DNA of 64,000 nucleotides from JAJECS01 sp965219705 (GCA_965219705.1 OZ244789.1:3313361-3377360); one strand, 5' to 3'. Counted from the first letter of the stretch, positions 16,958 to 26,088 are shown. A program made the numbers and translations. The notes: generated by a model not told the origin, from the sequence alone.

Positions 16958-17935
16958 CTAGCTCGCAGGGCGCGTCAGGGGAGGCCTCGGTTCCGGCGGC
17001 GGGTCGCCCCATGCAGCTCGCAGCAACGGGGCATAGCCGTTGGCGAAGGCCCGCGCCGACATTGCCTTGCGTCCCTCCGGTTGCAGCCGCAGCAACCGCA
17101 TCGCGCCGGCGCCGCAGCCGACGACGAGCGCCTCGCCCTGGAGCGACGCGCGGCCGACCGGACCGGTCGCAGTCAACGGTTGGTCCATCGCCGCCACCAC
17201 CACCCGACTCCCGTCAACCCGCACGAACGTCCCGGGCCAGGGCTGAAACGCGCGCCACTGGTCGAAAAGCGCGCGCGCCGGGCGCCGCAGGTCCAGCTCG
17301 GCATCGGACCGCTCCAGCGGGCGAGTGACGGTGGCGGCCCCGTCGTCTTGCGGCTGGGCATTTAGCCGTCCAGCGATCCAAGGCTCAAGCATGTCATCGA
17401 GCAGTTCCGCTCCCACACACGCCAGCCGGTCATGCAGCGCGGATGACGTTTCCCCTGGCGCGATGTCCACGGCACGCGCGGCGATGATCGGCCCCGTGTC
17501 CAAGCCAGCATCCATGCGCATCAGCGTCGCGCCAGTGTGTGGGCGCCCGTCGAAGATGGCCGCCTGGATCGGGGACGCGCCGCGATATGCGGGCAGCAGC
17601 GACGGATGCAGATTGATGACGCCTGCCGGCGCCAGATCGAGGAGCGGGCGACGCAGGAGGCGGCCATACGCCACGACCACCACGACATCGGGCCGCGCGG
17701 CTCGGATGCGTTCCAGGCTCGCGGTCTCGTTCGGATTCGCCGGCTGCATGGTTTGGAGATCGAGTTCCCGGGCCAGGGCAACAACCGGTGGCGTCCTATC
17801 CAAGCCGCGCCGGCCGGCCGGTCGGTCAGGTTGGGAGACGACAAGCTCGACGACGCCCCGCGCGTGAAGCCGGCGGAGCGTCGGCAGCGCGAACTCCGGA
17901 GTGCCCATGAAGACGACGCGCACGCCGTCAGCCAT
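16958..17935 (-). CDS. fmt: methionyl-tRNA formyltransferase
   Basis: A 325-residue enzyme that formylates initiator Met-tRNA with 10-formyl-THF. The N-terminal FMGTPEFALPTL is diagnostic. The catalytic Asn108 and His110 lie in NLHPSLLP, and Asp146 in MDAGLDTG. The C-terminal OB-like domain contains the AFQPWPGTFV segment. Length is normal. It lies 27 bp downstream of def, the classical def-fmt pair that adds and later removes the formyl group. Confidence 0.95.
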   Translation of the reverse strand: MADGVRVVFMGTPEFALPTLRRLHARGVVELVVSQPDRPAGRRGLDRTPPVVALARELDLQTMQPANPNETASLERIRAARPDVVVVVAYGRLLRRPLLDLAPAGVINLHPSLLPAYRGASPIQAAIFDGRPHTGATLMRMDAGLDTGPIIAARAVDIAPGETSSALHDRLACVGAELLDDMLEPWIAGRLNAQPQDDGAATVTRPLERSDAELDLRRPARALFDQWRAFQPWPGTFVRVDGSRVVVAAMDQPLTATGPVGRASLQGEALVVGCGAGAMRLLRLQPEGRKAMSARAFANGYAPLLRAAWGDPPPEPRPPLTRPAS

Positions 17936-17962
17936 CCTGAGCTTTGCGCCGCCAAGGCATCC

Positions 17963-18463
17963 CTACGACGCTCGCAGTCGCTGTGCTTCGTCGGAGGAAG
18001 GATCGACAAACCGCAGCGATTCCGGATCCGTCAGCCGATCCGTGAAGATCACGCCATCGAGGTGGTCGATCTCATGCTGAATCGCGCGCGCCAAGAGGCC
18101 CGTCGCCTCGCGCCGCAGCGAACGGCCCTCCGCATCCAACGCCCGCACTCTGATCGTGACGGCGCGTTCCACCGGTCCGTACCAATTGGGCAGGCTCAGG
18201 CAGCCTTCGTCGGCTATCTCGGAACCGCTGCTCCAAACGATCTCCGGATTCACCAGCGCCAGCCGGTCGTCATCGACACCCACGACGATCAATCGCCACG
18301 GTCGTCCGATCTGGTTCGCCGCCACGCCAACCGCCTGGTGCTGGTCCATCGTGGCGAACATGTCCCCGATCATGCGACGCACGCCGGGCGTCACGCTGCG
18401 AATGCGGCTGGACTTGCGCCGCAGCATCGGGTGGTCGACTGGGAGAACGGCAAGCACAGGCAT
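17963..18463 (-). CDS. def: peptide deformylase
   Basis: A 166-residue metalloprotease that removes the N-formyl group from nascent proteins. Motif 1 reads VGVAANQIG (45-53) where the family has GxGLAAxQIG; Gln51 is kept, and Asn stands at the variable position. Motif 2 is EGCLSLP with metal ligand Cys88, and motif 3 is QHEIDHLDG with His130, Glu131 and His134. All catalytic residues are present. It lies 10 bp after priA and 27 bp before fmt. Confidence 0.94.
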   Translation of the reverse strand: MPVLAVLPVDHPMLRRKSSRIRSVTPGVRRMIGDMFATMDQHQAVGVAANQIGRPWRLIVVGVDDDRLALVNPEIVWSSGSEIADEGCLSLPNWYGPVERAVTIRVRALDAEGRSLRREATGLLARAIQHEIDHLDGVIFTDRLTDPESLRFVDPSSDEAQRLRAS

Positions 18464-18473
18464 GCGCGACTAT

Positions 18474-20915
18474 TTATGTCAACTCAATGGGGTCGACGTC
18501 AATCGTCCATCCGCGGTGCAACTCCGGCAGGAGCCGCCGGGCATCCGCGCCGAAGAGCAAGAGCTGCCATACATATTGCCCCCGGCGACGGCGGAGCGCG
18601 GCCGGCGCCGGTCCGAGGATCTCGAGGTCCAACGGCCCGGCGGCGCTGGCGAGTGTCTCGAGCTCCCGCCGCGCCCGCTGCGCCTCCGTCGCCGCCCGAC
18701 CATCGTCGGCATGCGCGTGCGTCGCGCGAGCCACGGGACGGAAGGGCGGCAGTCCCTCAGCCTGGCGCTCCGCCAGCTCCGCGCGGAAGAAGTGCAGCGG
18801 GCTGCCGGTCTTTAGAGCCTCGGTTACGTGGTGGTTCGGCATCACAGTCTGCACGACCATGCCACCTTCCGGCTCACCTCCCGTCACGAGCGATCGCAGC
18901 CGCATGAGGCTGATGAACACCCGCTCGGGCGCGAGGAAGTCAGGAAATCGCAGCCCAATGTCGGCCTGCACGATGCCCAGCAGCGGAGCGCGCAGCGCCT
19001 CGCCAAACGCCGCGAGCCGCTGGGTGCCGACGAGCACGTCGACCCCGCCTCGCAGCGCGAATGCGCTGACCGCGGCCTCCACGTCGTCCGCCGGGCGGTC
19101 GCTGTCCACGCGCGCGACGCGGGCTCGCGGAAACAGATGGGCCACGGCCTCCGCCACGGCCTCGGTGCCGTATCCCCATAGCCGCAGCCGGCGCCCATGG
19201 CACACGGGACAATCGCGCGGCGGCTCTTCGCGCCAATTGCACACATGGCACTGCAAAACCGCCGCGTCCCGATGCTGGACCAGCCCGGTGCTGCAACGCG
19301 GACAGCCGAAGACATGGCCGCAGTCGCGGCATATGGTGAGCGTGGCCGTGCCCCGGCGATTGACGTAGAGCACCGCGCGACCGTCGTCGTTGAGAACGCG
19401 GCGCAGGGCCTCGAACAGCCGCCGCGAGATGACACCGTGCCTGCCGACCGTGGTCACTCGCCGCATGTCGACCACGTCAACACCGCCATTAGGCCTCAGC
19501 ATGCTCCACTCAGGTCCGCCATTTCCTTCCGTCTTCGGCGCCGTCGTGTCGGGCCGCGCACTGACAATCCGCGAGCGCTTGGCCTCGACGTCGAAGAATG
19601 CCTCCACGCTGGGCGTTTCCGTTCCCAACAGCAGCGCGCAGCCGCTCAACTCCGCGAGGCGACTCGCGGTCGTGCGCACGTGGTAGCGCGGTGTGTTGCG
19701 GTTCTTGTGACCTGCATCCTCCTCGCGGTCGACGATCACGAGTCCGAGCGCTGACACCGGGGCGAACACAGCCGAGCGCGTCCCGACCAGCACGTCCACC
19801 GTCCCTGCTCGCACGGCCATCCACAGCGCGATGCGCTCGGCATCCGTCCGCGCCCGGCCGGCCTCCGCGACCTTCGCTGCGACTCGAGCCGCCAGCCAGT
19901 CCGCAAGCCGAGCCGCGGTCCGTCCATCCGGAGCTATGAGGAGCGCTTGGCGACCGCTGCTGACGACGTGATCGATTGCCCGCGCGTAGACCGGCCAGCG
20001 GTCCGCCTCGTCGCCCTGGAGCAGAACCACACCCGCGTCCACGACGTCCAATATGGCTTGTATCGCGCGCCAGGCGGCCTCATCGGCAGCGACCGTCGGC
20101 GGGTTCCGCCGGTTGGGGGCGTCAGCCAGGTACGGCATGGTTGGTCGCCGCTCGACATGGGCCAGCCCACGTACAACCAGCGCTCGCAAGATCGACGGGC
20201 CGACGTCGGCGACATGCAGCGCGCGTGACACGGGGATTGGCTCGGACTCAGCCTTGAGCACCTGCCAAAGCACCCGTTGCTTGGGGGCGCGAGCCAGAAG
20301 CGTGTCGACCGCGCCGGGGTCGTCGACCGACATTGCGGACGCCATGCGCTCACCCGCCGGCTGGGGCAGGTGCAGCGAGATGCGCCGCGTGACGAGGCCC
20401 ATGGCGACGAGCCGGCGGACCCCCGCCCGGGCGGCGGTCTTGCCGGCAATTCGCCGAATCTCGGCCTCGGACGCTTCCCCGCGCTCGCGGACGAACTCCA
20501 GCGCTCGCGTCTCCGCCGGGGACAGCTTCATCTGCGGCTCAGTGTCAGCGTCAGCGACCGCATAGGTGGACCGGAGATGACGTGCAAGTCCGGGCGGCGC
20601 CGCGAGGTTGAGCGCGTCCAGGATCGGTGCGGCGTAGTGCCGCGCGGTCCAGCCGGCGATCTCGAGATGCGTGGCGTCGACAAGCTCCTCGTCCCAGATG
20701 ATGTCGAAGATGGGACGGGTCGCCTCGACCGGTGAGGTATCGCCCACGCGGATCACCACGGCGTGCGATTGGCGCGTACCGAACGGCACGAGCACCAACT
20801 GACCCGGCCGCACTCGCTGCCGAAGCGCCTCTGGAATCTCGTAGTGGAAAGTCTGCGCGCCGCGCACGTCGCCCGCACCGACGACGACCTCCGCGAACAC
20901 GGGCGCCATCGTCAC
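18474..20915 (-). CDS. priA: PriA-like primosomal protein N' lacking helicase motifs
   Basis: An 813-residue PriA homologue, a replication restart factor that binds forked DNA. The N-terminal DNA-binding and winged-helix regions (1-260) and the eight zinc cysteines, in pairs CRDC, CPRC, CHVC and CPVC around residues 515-560, are intact. The helicase motor is degraded. Where Walker A GVTGSGKT should stand the protein has LQGDEADRWP (about 299-308), with no P-loop lysine, and motif II DEEH reads VDREED (395-400). GTRSAVFAP and LGTETPSVEAF keep the frame of flanking motifs, so this is not a frameshift. Actinobacterial PriA is known to lack helicase motifs in the same way. GTG 20915 overlaps gmk by 4 bp. 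Confidence 0.88.
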   Translation of the reverse strand: MTMAPVFAEVVVGAGDVRGAQTFHYEIPEALRQRVRPGQLVLVPFGTRQSHAVVIRVGDTSPVEATRPIFDIIWDEELVDATHLEIAGWTARHYAAPILDALNLAAPPGLARHLRSTYAVADADTEPQMKLSPAETRALEFVRERGEASEAEIRRIAGKTAARAGVRRLVAMGLVTRRISLHLPQPAGERMASAMSVDDPGAVDTLLARAPKQRVLWQVLKAESEPIPVSRALHVADVGPSILRALVVRGLAHVERRPTMPYLADAPNRRNPPTVAADEAAWRAIQAILDVVDAGVVLLQGDEADRWPVYARAIDHVVSSGRQALLIAPDGRTAARLADWLAARVAAKVAEAGRARTDAERIALWMAVRAGTVDVLVGTRSAVFAPVSALGLVIVDREEDAGHKNRNTPRYHVRTTASRLAELSGCALLLGTETPSVEAFFDVEAKRSRIVSARPDTTAPKTEGNGGPEWSMLRPNGGVDVVDMRRVTTVGRHGVISRRLFEALRRVLNDDGRAVLYVNRRGTATLTICRDCGHVFGCPRCSTGLVQHRDAAVLQCHVCNWREEPPRDCPVCHGRRLRLWGYGTEAVAEAVAHLFPRARVARVDSDRPADDVEAAVSAFALRGGVDVLVGTQRLAAFGEALRAPLLGIVQADIGLRFPDFLAPERVFISLMRLRSLVTGGEPEGGMVVQTVMPNHHVTEALKTGSPLHFFRAELAERQAEGLPPFRPVARATHAHADDGRAATEAQRARRELETLASAAGPLDLEILGPAPAALRRRRGQYVWQLLLFGADARRLLPELHRGWTIDVDPIELT

Positions 20916-21568
20916 GGCTCGACGGGAGGACCACTCCAGGGACGCAGCTGCACGGGATCGACGCGCCGGGTATGCGCCCGCGATCGCTCAGCTGTGATGA
21001 TGGCCCACAGGTGATCTGCCGCGGCTTCGAGCTGGCCCGTGAGGTTAGGCACGCGATAGTCGGTGTGGGCGGCAAAGTCCATCTCGTAGTCGCGCATGGC
21101 TTGCAAGCGCCGCTCGGCTTCGTCCGGCGACTCGGTCCCGCGTTCTCGAATGCGCCGTATCGCCTCCGCGACTGACGGCGGCTCGATGAAGATCACAATG
21201 GCCTCGGGATGCCGTCGCTGCAACTCGCGCGCGCCCTGCACGTCGAGCCGCAGCACCACGTCGGCACCGGCTTCGAGCGGTTCCTGGACTTGATGCAGCG
21301 GCGTGCCATACAGCCGTCCGTAGACACGCGCGGTCTCGAGAAACCATCCCTCGCGCTGGCGAGATTCAAACTCGGCCTGATCCAGAAAGAAGTGGTCGCA
21401 GCCATCGACCTCTCCCTCCCGAGGGGCGCGCGTGACTGCGGTCGTCACCCAGGTCACGTCCACACCGCGGCGCCGCAGCGTGCGCAGCACACTGTCCTTT
21501 CCCGCCGCGGTCGGCGCAGTCACGAGAAACAGCAGGCCCCGCGGCGGAGGCGTGGAATCAGGCATCAC
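20912..21568 (-). CDS. gmk: guanylate kinase
   Basis: A 218-residue P-loop kinase converting GMP to GDP. The P-loop reads TAPTAAGKDSV, which keeps the lysine but has Asp where most family members have Ser/Thr after it; GKD forms are known in relatives. The GMP-binding block TRAPREGEVDGCDHFF, and LDVQGARELQRR, are typical. The N-terminal ATGATG overlaps the prmC stop, so translation is probably coupled. The C-terminal 20 residues are a proline/arginine-rich tail. Confidence 0.92.
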   Translation of the reverse strand: MMPDSTPPPRGLLFLVTAPTAAGKDSVLRTLRRRGVDVTWVTTAVTRAPREGEVDGCDHFFLDQAEFESRQREGWFLETARVYGRLYGTPLHQVQEPLEAGADVVLRLDVQGARELQRRHPEAIVIFIEPPSVAEAIRRIRERGTESPDEAERRLQAMRDYEMDFAAHTDYRVPNLTGQLEAAADHLWAIITAERSRAHTRRVDPVQLRPWSGPPVEP

Positions 21569-22443
21569 CGCGGACCTATCGGGCGGAATTCGAGCACGCG
21601 CGGGAACCCGGCCAAGTCTCGGTGCACGGCGTGGCCGGAGAAGCCGGCAGCCGCGGCCAGGGCCGAAACGCGTGCGCGCTGGTCATGGGCCACTTCGAGC
21701 AGCAGGGCGAGCGGTTGGGTTCGGGCGCATTGACGCATGAGCCGCCGGATGACGGCAAGTCCATCGGCGCCTCCGTCCAGCGCCTGGCGCGGCTCCCACG
21801 TGGAGACCTCCGGCGCCAGCGTGTCGAGGACGGCGGACGGCACATAGGGTAGGTTGGCGGCCACCACCGTCTGTGCGGGGCGCAGCGCGCGCAGGCCGTC
21901 GGCCCGCATCGGGCACGCGCGAGCGCCCACGCCCCAGGCATCGATGTTGCGCCGGGCGACGGCGAGAGCCTCGCGTGACACGTCGGCGGCAATCACCAGC
22001 ATCTTGGGCATCGCGCGGGCAAGCGCCACCGCCACGGCGCCCGACCCCGTGCCAACGTCGATCACGGCGCGCGGCCGCAGCTCACGAGCCGCTGCAAGCG
22101 TCGCCGCCACCAGCGTTTCCGTCTCGGGACGCGGCACGAGGACGGCCGAGGTCGTATGGATCGAGCTATCGGCAAACGACTTGCGTCCGACGATGTACGC
22201 CACCGGCTCACGCGCCGCACGCCGCCGAACCAAGGCCTCGAGGCGACGGGATTGGCCCACCGTCAAGCGTCGCTCGCCGGAGATTGGAATCAAGGCTGGA
22301 TCGACGCCCAACACCTCGCCGAGCAGCACGTTGGCATCCAGCAGCGGCGTGTCGACGCCCGCCGCGCGCAATTGGGGCACGGCCTGCCGCCGACACTCGT
22401 CGACGGTCCGAGGCTTGGCTTCAGTGCACGGCAGCCTGGACAC
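21565..22443 (-). CDS. prmC: peptide chain release factor N(5)-glutamine methyltransferase
   Basis: A 292-residue SAM-dependent methyltransferase that modifies the GGQ glutamine of release factors. An N-terminal helical domain (TVDECRRQAVPQLRAAG, LLDANVLLGEVLG) is followed by the SAM loop DVGTGSGAVAVALAR and the catalytic NLPYV, equivalent to the NPPY motif with Leu for the first Pro. GTG 22443 is the best start and overlaps the end of prfA, its substrate gene, by 23 bp; the ribosome-binding sequence AGAGGAG is rather close to it, so the start is uncertain. The frame extends further upstream without a match. Confidence 0.88.
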   Translation of the reverse strand: MSRLPCTEAKPRTVDECRRQAVPQLRAAGVDTPLLDANVLLGEVLGVDPALIPISGERRLTVGQSRRLEALVRRRAAREPVAYIVGRKSFADSSIHTTSAVLVPRPETETLVAATLAAARELRPRAVIDVGTGSGAVAVALARAMPKMLVIAADVSREALAVARRNIDAWGVGARACPMRADGLRALRPAQTVVAANLPYVPSAVLDTLAPEVSTWEPRQALDGGADGLAVIRRLMRQCARTQPLALLLEVAHDQRARVSALAAAAGFSGHAVHRDLAGFPRVLEFRPIGPR

Positions 22444-23488
22444 GCTCCTCTGCCGCGCGAGCCTGCAGGGCATCGACCAACCGATCCAAGTCGCCGTCCA
22501 ATATTCCATCCAGATTGTGCAGCGTCAGTCCGATTCGATGATCCGTGACCCGGTCTTGCGGGAAGTTATAGGTGCGGATCTTCTCGCTGCGGTCGCCGGA
22601 GCCGATCTGGCCGCGGCGCAACTCACCGCGCTCGGCGGCCTGGCGCTCGCGCTCCGCCCGCAGCAAGCGCGCCCGCAGGATGGCCATGGCCTTGGCGCGG
22701 TTCTGAAGCTGCGATTTCTCATCCTGCATGCTCACGGCGGTGCCCGTGGGCAGGTGCGTCACCCGCACGGCGGAGTCGGTCGTGTTGACGCTCTGGCCAC
22801 CGTGACCACTTGAGCGAAACACGTCCACCCGGATATCCGAGTCGGGGATCTTCAGCTCGATGGCCTCGGCCTCCGGCAGCACGGCAACGCTCGCGGCCGA
22901 GGTGTGGATGCGTCCGCTCGCTTCCGTGACCGGCACGCGCTGCACACGATGGACGCCGCTCTCGTGCCGAAACAGGCCATAGGCCCCCTCGCCAAGGATC
23001 CGCAGCGTGCCTTCCTTGAGCCCGCCAATGCCCGTCTCGTTCACGGCCATCACTTCGGTGCGCAAGCTGCGGCGCTCGGCCAGCCGAACGTACATACGCA
23101 TGAGCTCCTTGGCGAACAAGCCAGCCTCGTCGCCGCCGGTGCCGGCGCGTAGCTCGACGATGGCATTACGGTCGTCATCCGGGTCCCGGCCCACGAGCCG
23201 CTCGCGCAGGTCGTCTTCAAGCGCGCACAGCTCCGCCTCTGCCGACGCCAACTCGTCGGCGGCCAGCTCAGCGAGCTCAGCGTCCGGCGAATCGATCAGC
23301 TCGCGCGCTTCCTCAAGGCGACCCGTGGTCGCCAGCCATTGCTCGCGCAGACGAACCAGCGGCGCGAGGCGCGACAATTCCTTCGAGAGCGTCGCGAGCC
23401 GAGACGGATCGCTGGTCACCGCCGGGTCCGCAAGCTCGGTCGTGAGCTCGTCGGACCGCGCGTGCAGCGCGTGCAATCGGTCAAGCAT
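22421..23488 (-). CDS. prfA: peptide chain release factor 1
   Basis: A 355-residue class I release factor for UAA and UAG. The GGQ catalytic motif stands in SSGHGGQSVNTTDSAVR, preceded by EIRAGTGGDEAGLF-like sequence (ELRAGTGGDEAGLF). The overall pattern (HRVQRVPVTEASGRIHTS, then the C-terminal RIRTYNFPQ-like RTYNFPQDRVTDHR) is classical RF1. ATG 23488 (MLDRLHALHARSDEL) gives the standard N-terminus and overlaps the DUF1385 gene by 8 bp. It is followed directly by prmC. Confidence 0.96.
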   Translation of the reverse strand: MLDRLHALHARSDELTTELADPAVTSDPSRLATLSKELSRLAPLVRLREQWLATTGRLEEARELIDSPDAELAELAADELASAEAELCALEDDLRERLVGRDPDDDRNAIVELRAGTGGDEAGLFAKELMRMYVRLAERRSLRTEVMAVNETGIGGLKEGTLRILGEGAYGLFRHESGVHRVQRVPVTEASGRIHTSAASVAVLPEAEAIELKIPDSDIRVDVFRSSGHGGQSVNTTDSAVRVTHLPTGTAVSMQDEKSQLQNRAKAMAILRARLLRAERERQAAERGELRRGQIGSGDRSEKIRTYNFPQDRVTDHRIGLTLHNLDGILDGDLDRLVDALQARAAEERVQAAVH

Positions 23489-24437
23489 GCGGCACAACCA
23501 CCGGCTGAACCTGGGGGCGCAGCGATGCGAGCTGCCCCTCGTCCTCCAGCACGCGATCCATCGCCGCAATCGCCACCTCGACCTGCTCGTCGTCAGGCTC
23601 GCGGGTCGTCAAGCGCTGGACCCACATGCCGGGCGCCGCGACGAGCCGCGCCAGCGGATTGGAGCGGTACCGCGCCGTCAGCATGATGAGCTCGAACCCG
23701 ACCCCCGCGATGACCGGCAGCAACGCGATGCGGGACAAGACGCGCAGCACGAACGGCGGCCGACCGAGAAACGCGAATACGATGATCGAAATCACCACCA
23801 GCATCACCAGAAACGCCGTGCCGCAGCGTGGATGCGCCAAGCTCTGCCGCTGCACGTTGGCGGTCGTAAGGCGCTCACCGGCCTCCAGGGCATTGATGGT
23901 CTTGTGCTCCGCGCCGTGATACATCCAGACGCGCCGAATGTCAGGCAGCAAGCCGATACCGCCGAGATAGGCGATGAACACCGCCATCCTCACGCCGCCT
24001 TCGATGACGTTGCTCACCAGATCGGACTCGACGCTCGCGTCGGCGAGCGAGGCGAGGACCAGCGGCAGCACGAAGAACAGCGCCACGCCGAGCGCCAGGC
24101 CGAATATCAGGCTGCCGGTGACGTAGGTCGAGGCCTCGGCCTCGTCGGGCTCGGAACCGTCGGCCTCCGCCATCTGCACGCGCGCCGAGAAGCTGAGCGA
24201 CCGCATGCCGATGACGAGCATTTCCCACACCGCCACGACCCCACGCAAGAAATAGGCGCGGCGAAGGCGTTGTGACAGTCGTTGAGGGTCGAGCGTCTCC
24301 GCCCGCAGCACGATATGTCCGGCGGGATGCCGCACCGCGGTGGCCAGCGCCTTGCGGCCGCGCATCATCACGCCCTCGAGCACGGCTTGGCCGCCGTAGT
24401 TGATGCGAAGCTCGTTGCTCTGCGCGTCAGCCGCCAT
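23481..24437 (-). CDS. DUF1385 family membrane protein
   Basis: A 318-residue membrane protein. The N-terminal YGGQAVLEGVMMRG is the DUF1385 hallmark, followed by a YFLRGVVAVWEMLVIG block, hydrophobic segments near residues 110-135 and 150-165, a MYHGAEHKTINALEAGE motif, and HPRCGTAFL leading into two more membrane segments. Function is unknown. In Thermotogae, Firmicutes and Chloroflexota the gene is regularly found between rpmE and prfA, as here, hinting at a translation or envelope link. The ATG follows an in-frame GTG. Confidence 0.86.
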   Translation of the reverse strand: MAADAQSNELRINYGGQAVLEGVMMRGRKALATAVRHPAGHIVLRAETLDPQRLSQRLRRAYFLRGVVAVWEMLVIGMRSLSFSARVQMAEADGSEPDEAEASTYVTGSLIFGLALGVALFFVLPLVLASLADASVESDLVSNVIEGGVRMAVFIAYLGGIGLLPDIRRVWMYHGAEHKTINALEAGERLTTANVQRQSLAHPRCGTAFLVMLVVISIIVFAFLGRPPFVLRVLSRIALLPVIAGVGFELIMLTARYRSNPLARLVAAPGMWVQRLTTREPDDEQVEVAIAAMDRVLEDEGQLASLRPQVQPVVVPHA

Positions 24438-24496
24438 CACGTGTGCCGTTGATCGTTCCGCATGCGGCTAGCGGCGCAGGCGCCGCGTATCCGTAG

Positions 24497-24709
24497 CTAA
24501 ACCTGGGCGCGCGCTCGCCTGCGGCGCCGCTCGAACCGCTCCACCTGGCCGGCGGTATCGACAAGCCGCTGCTGCCCCGTGAAGAAGGGGTGACATTCGG
24601 CGCAAATGTCGACGGTGATCTTGGGAACGGTGGCGCGCGTCGCAAAGCTGTTGCCACAGGCGCACGTGACGTCGCACGCGACGTAGTCAGGGTGGATATC
24701 CGGCTTCAT
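24497..24709 (-). CDS. rpmE: 50S ribosomal protein L31 (zinc form)
   Basis: A 70-residue L31. MKPDIHPDY opens the typical sequence. The zinc ligands are in CACGNSF and ICAECHPFFTG, so it is the C+ form that can act as a zinc store. It lies 39 bp downstream of the glycosyltransferase gene and 59 bp upstream of the DUF1385 gene. Confidence 0.95.
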   Translation of the reverse strand: MKPDIHPDYVACDVTCACGNSFATRATVPKITVDICAECHPFFTGQQRLVDTAGQVERFERRRRRARAQV

Positions 24710-24748
24710 GCAGCGTCTCCCGTGGACACCGTCAAAGCTATCACAGGG

Positions 24749-25777
24749 TCAGCGCGGCGGCTCGACGCGGCCGCCAATGAGCCGGCGGCGGGGCAAGCGC
24801 GCCAGCGCTAGGAGCAGCAGCAGGAGCAGTCCCATCAGGCCCAAGAACGCGTAGACCTTATTCACGCGCTCAACGAGGAGCGCGATGACGCCCAAACCCG
24901 CCGCCAGCACGTAGTAGAGCAGCGCCACCACGGGCTGCGCCAGCCCCGCCTCCCACAGCCGATGGTGCAGGTGCTGCGCGTCGCGGGCGGAGGGGCTGCC
25001 GCCCCGCGCCAGCCGACGCACGATGGACCAGGCGACCTCCAGGATGGGTACGCCGAGCACGAGCATCGCCGTCGCAATCTTCGCCGGGCCGAGTATGGCA
25101 ATCACGGCCAGGCTGAACCCCAGAAAGTGAGAGCCGCTGTCGCCCATGATGATGCTCGCGCGATAAAAGTTCAGTGGCAGGAACCCGAGCGACACCGCGG
25201 CCAGCGCCAGCGCAAGCGTCGCGACATCCGGAAGGCCCAGACGGCTGGAGAGGATCACGAGCACCAGCGCGGCAATGGTCGAGACGCCGCCCGCCAGCCC
25301 GTCCTGGCCGTCCGTGAAGTTGATGGCGTTCATCATGCCGACAATCCAAAACAAGGTGAACGGAATCACGATCACCAGCGGCAGGTCGATCACGCCGCCG
25401 GCGAGCGGGTTGCTCACCGCGTCGATGCGAATGCCGCAGGCAATCGGAATAGCGCTCGCCACGAGCTGCGCCAGAATCTTGTCCCGCGGGCGCAGCCCGC
25501 GAATATCGTCGACGAGCATCACGGCGACGATCACCGTCGCGCCGCCGAGAATGCCGGCGAGCGCCAGATCATAGGGACGCGCCACCACCAGCGCCACGAC
25601 AACAAACGCGGCGTACATCGCCACACCGCCCAGCCGAGGCACGGGCTTGGCGTGGATTCGATCCGGCCCGGGCCGATCCAGCCAGCCACGCCGGCGGGCC
25701 AGGGTGCGGATTGCCAGTGTGAGCACGAGCACCAGGGGCGCCCCGATGGCCAGCGCCAGCCAGTTCACGTCCATCAT
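24749..25777 (-). CDS. polyprenyl-phosphate N-acetylhexosamine-1-phosphate transferase (WecA/TagO-like)
   Basis: A 342-residue integral membrane enzyme of the MraY/WecA family with about ten helices. It should attach a sugar-1-phosphate to undecaprenyl phosphate and so start wall polymer or surface glycan synthesis. Motifs: DRPGPDRIHAKPVPRLGG, the Mg-binding DDIRGLRP, NAINFTDGQDGLAGG, GDSGSHFLGF and the HLHHRL carbohydrate motif that points to WecA/TagO rather than MraY. ATG 25777 is used; the frame extends 54 codons further only because it reads through an intergenic palindrome. It heads the second minus-strand run. Confidence 0.88.
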   Translation of the reverse strand: MMDVNWLALAIGAPLVLVLTLAIRTLARRRGWLDRPGPDRIHAKPVPRLGGVAMYAAFVVVALVVARPYDLALAGILGGATVIVAVMLVDDIRGLRPRDKILAQLVASAIPIACGIRIDAVSNPLAGGVIDLPLVIVIPFTLFWIVGMMNAINFTDGQDGLAGGVSTIAALVLVILSSRLGLPDVATLALALAAVSLGFLPLNFYRASIIMGDSGSHFLGFSLAVIAILGPAKIATAMLVLGVPILEVAWSIVRRLARGGSPSARDAQHLHHRLWEAGLAQPVVALLYYVLAAGLGVIALLVERVNKVYAFLGLMGLLLLLLLALARLPRRRLIGGRVEPPR

Positions 25778-25831
25778 GAGCCGAACGCGCGCGGCGCCGA
25801 AGACCAGGCAGCGGGTCGACGTGCCTCCGTC

Positions 25832-25851
25832 ATTCCCGCGAAAGCGGGAAT
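25832..25851. repeat. REP-like palindrome
   Basis: ATTCCCGC GAAA GCGGGAAT is an 8-bp perfect stem with a GAAA loop, in a 'CATTCCCGCGAAAGCGGG' context. It belongs to the widespread bacterial repeat whose reverse frame reads GLDSRFRGND. It explains the false N-terminal extension of the neighbouring transferase. Only one copy lies in the window. Confidence 0.75.
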
Positions 25852-25961
25852 CCAGGCCCGGCTCGGCTGGGGACGAATCGAGCCGGCCGCGCTTCCGTCC
25901 GCGGCCGACGGGTCGCCACACCGCACGCCGCTGGCGCAATGCCTCGCCGCCGAGGGTCGCA

Positions 25962-25991
25962 TTGACCGACGAATCATCCGGCGCCTAAGAT
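25962..25991 (+). promoter_or_regulatory. candidate promoter of the rpsU leader
   Basis: TTGACC (25962-25967), an 18-bp spacer and TAAGAT (25986-25991) predict a transcript start near 25998, about 140 nt upstream of rpsU. The predicted leader includes the small ORF and the hairpin below. Confidence 0.45.
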
Positions 25992-26020
25992 ATTCGCAGC
26001 TGCTGTTAGGCGGCTGGTGG

Positions 26021-26086
26021 ATGTGGCTGTGCGTCGCCAGGAGGCACCTTCTTCGATCCCCCCAGGCGTTGATCGCGACCAATTGA
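26021..26086 (+). CDS. possible 21-residue leader peptide upstream of rpsU
   Basis: ATG 26021 to TGA 26086 encodes a peptide beginning MWLCVARRHLL, preceded by a weak GGTGG. Its stop lies 2 bp before the terminator-like hairpin, the geometry of a transcription-attenuation leader. There is no run of one amino acid that would name the signal. It may be a chance ORF. Confidence 0.25.
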   Translation: MWLCVARRHLLRSPQALIATN

Positions 26087-26088
26087 AG

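Noticed and set aside
18474..20915. priA read as a pseudogene because of missing helicase motifs
   Set aside because: The frame is intact over 813 codons, the zinc cysteines are complete and flanking motifs remain in register, which fits a specialised protein rather than decay.
20912..21568. gmk P-loop Asp after GK taken as loss of function
   Set aside because: GKD variants occur in functional relatives, and the GMP-binding block is intact.
25778..25939. A 54-residue N-terminal extension of the WecA-like transferase containing GLDSRFRGND
   Set aside because: This peptide is the translation of a dispersed palindrome; the real N-terminus is MMDVNWLA at 25777.
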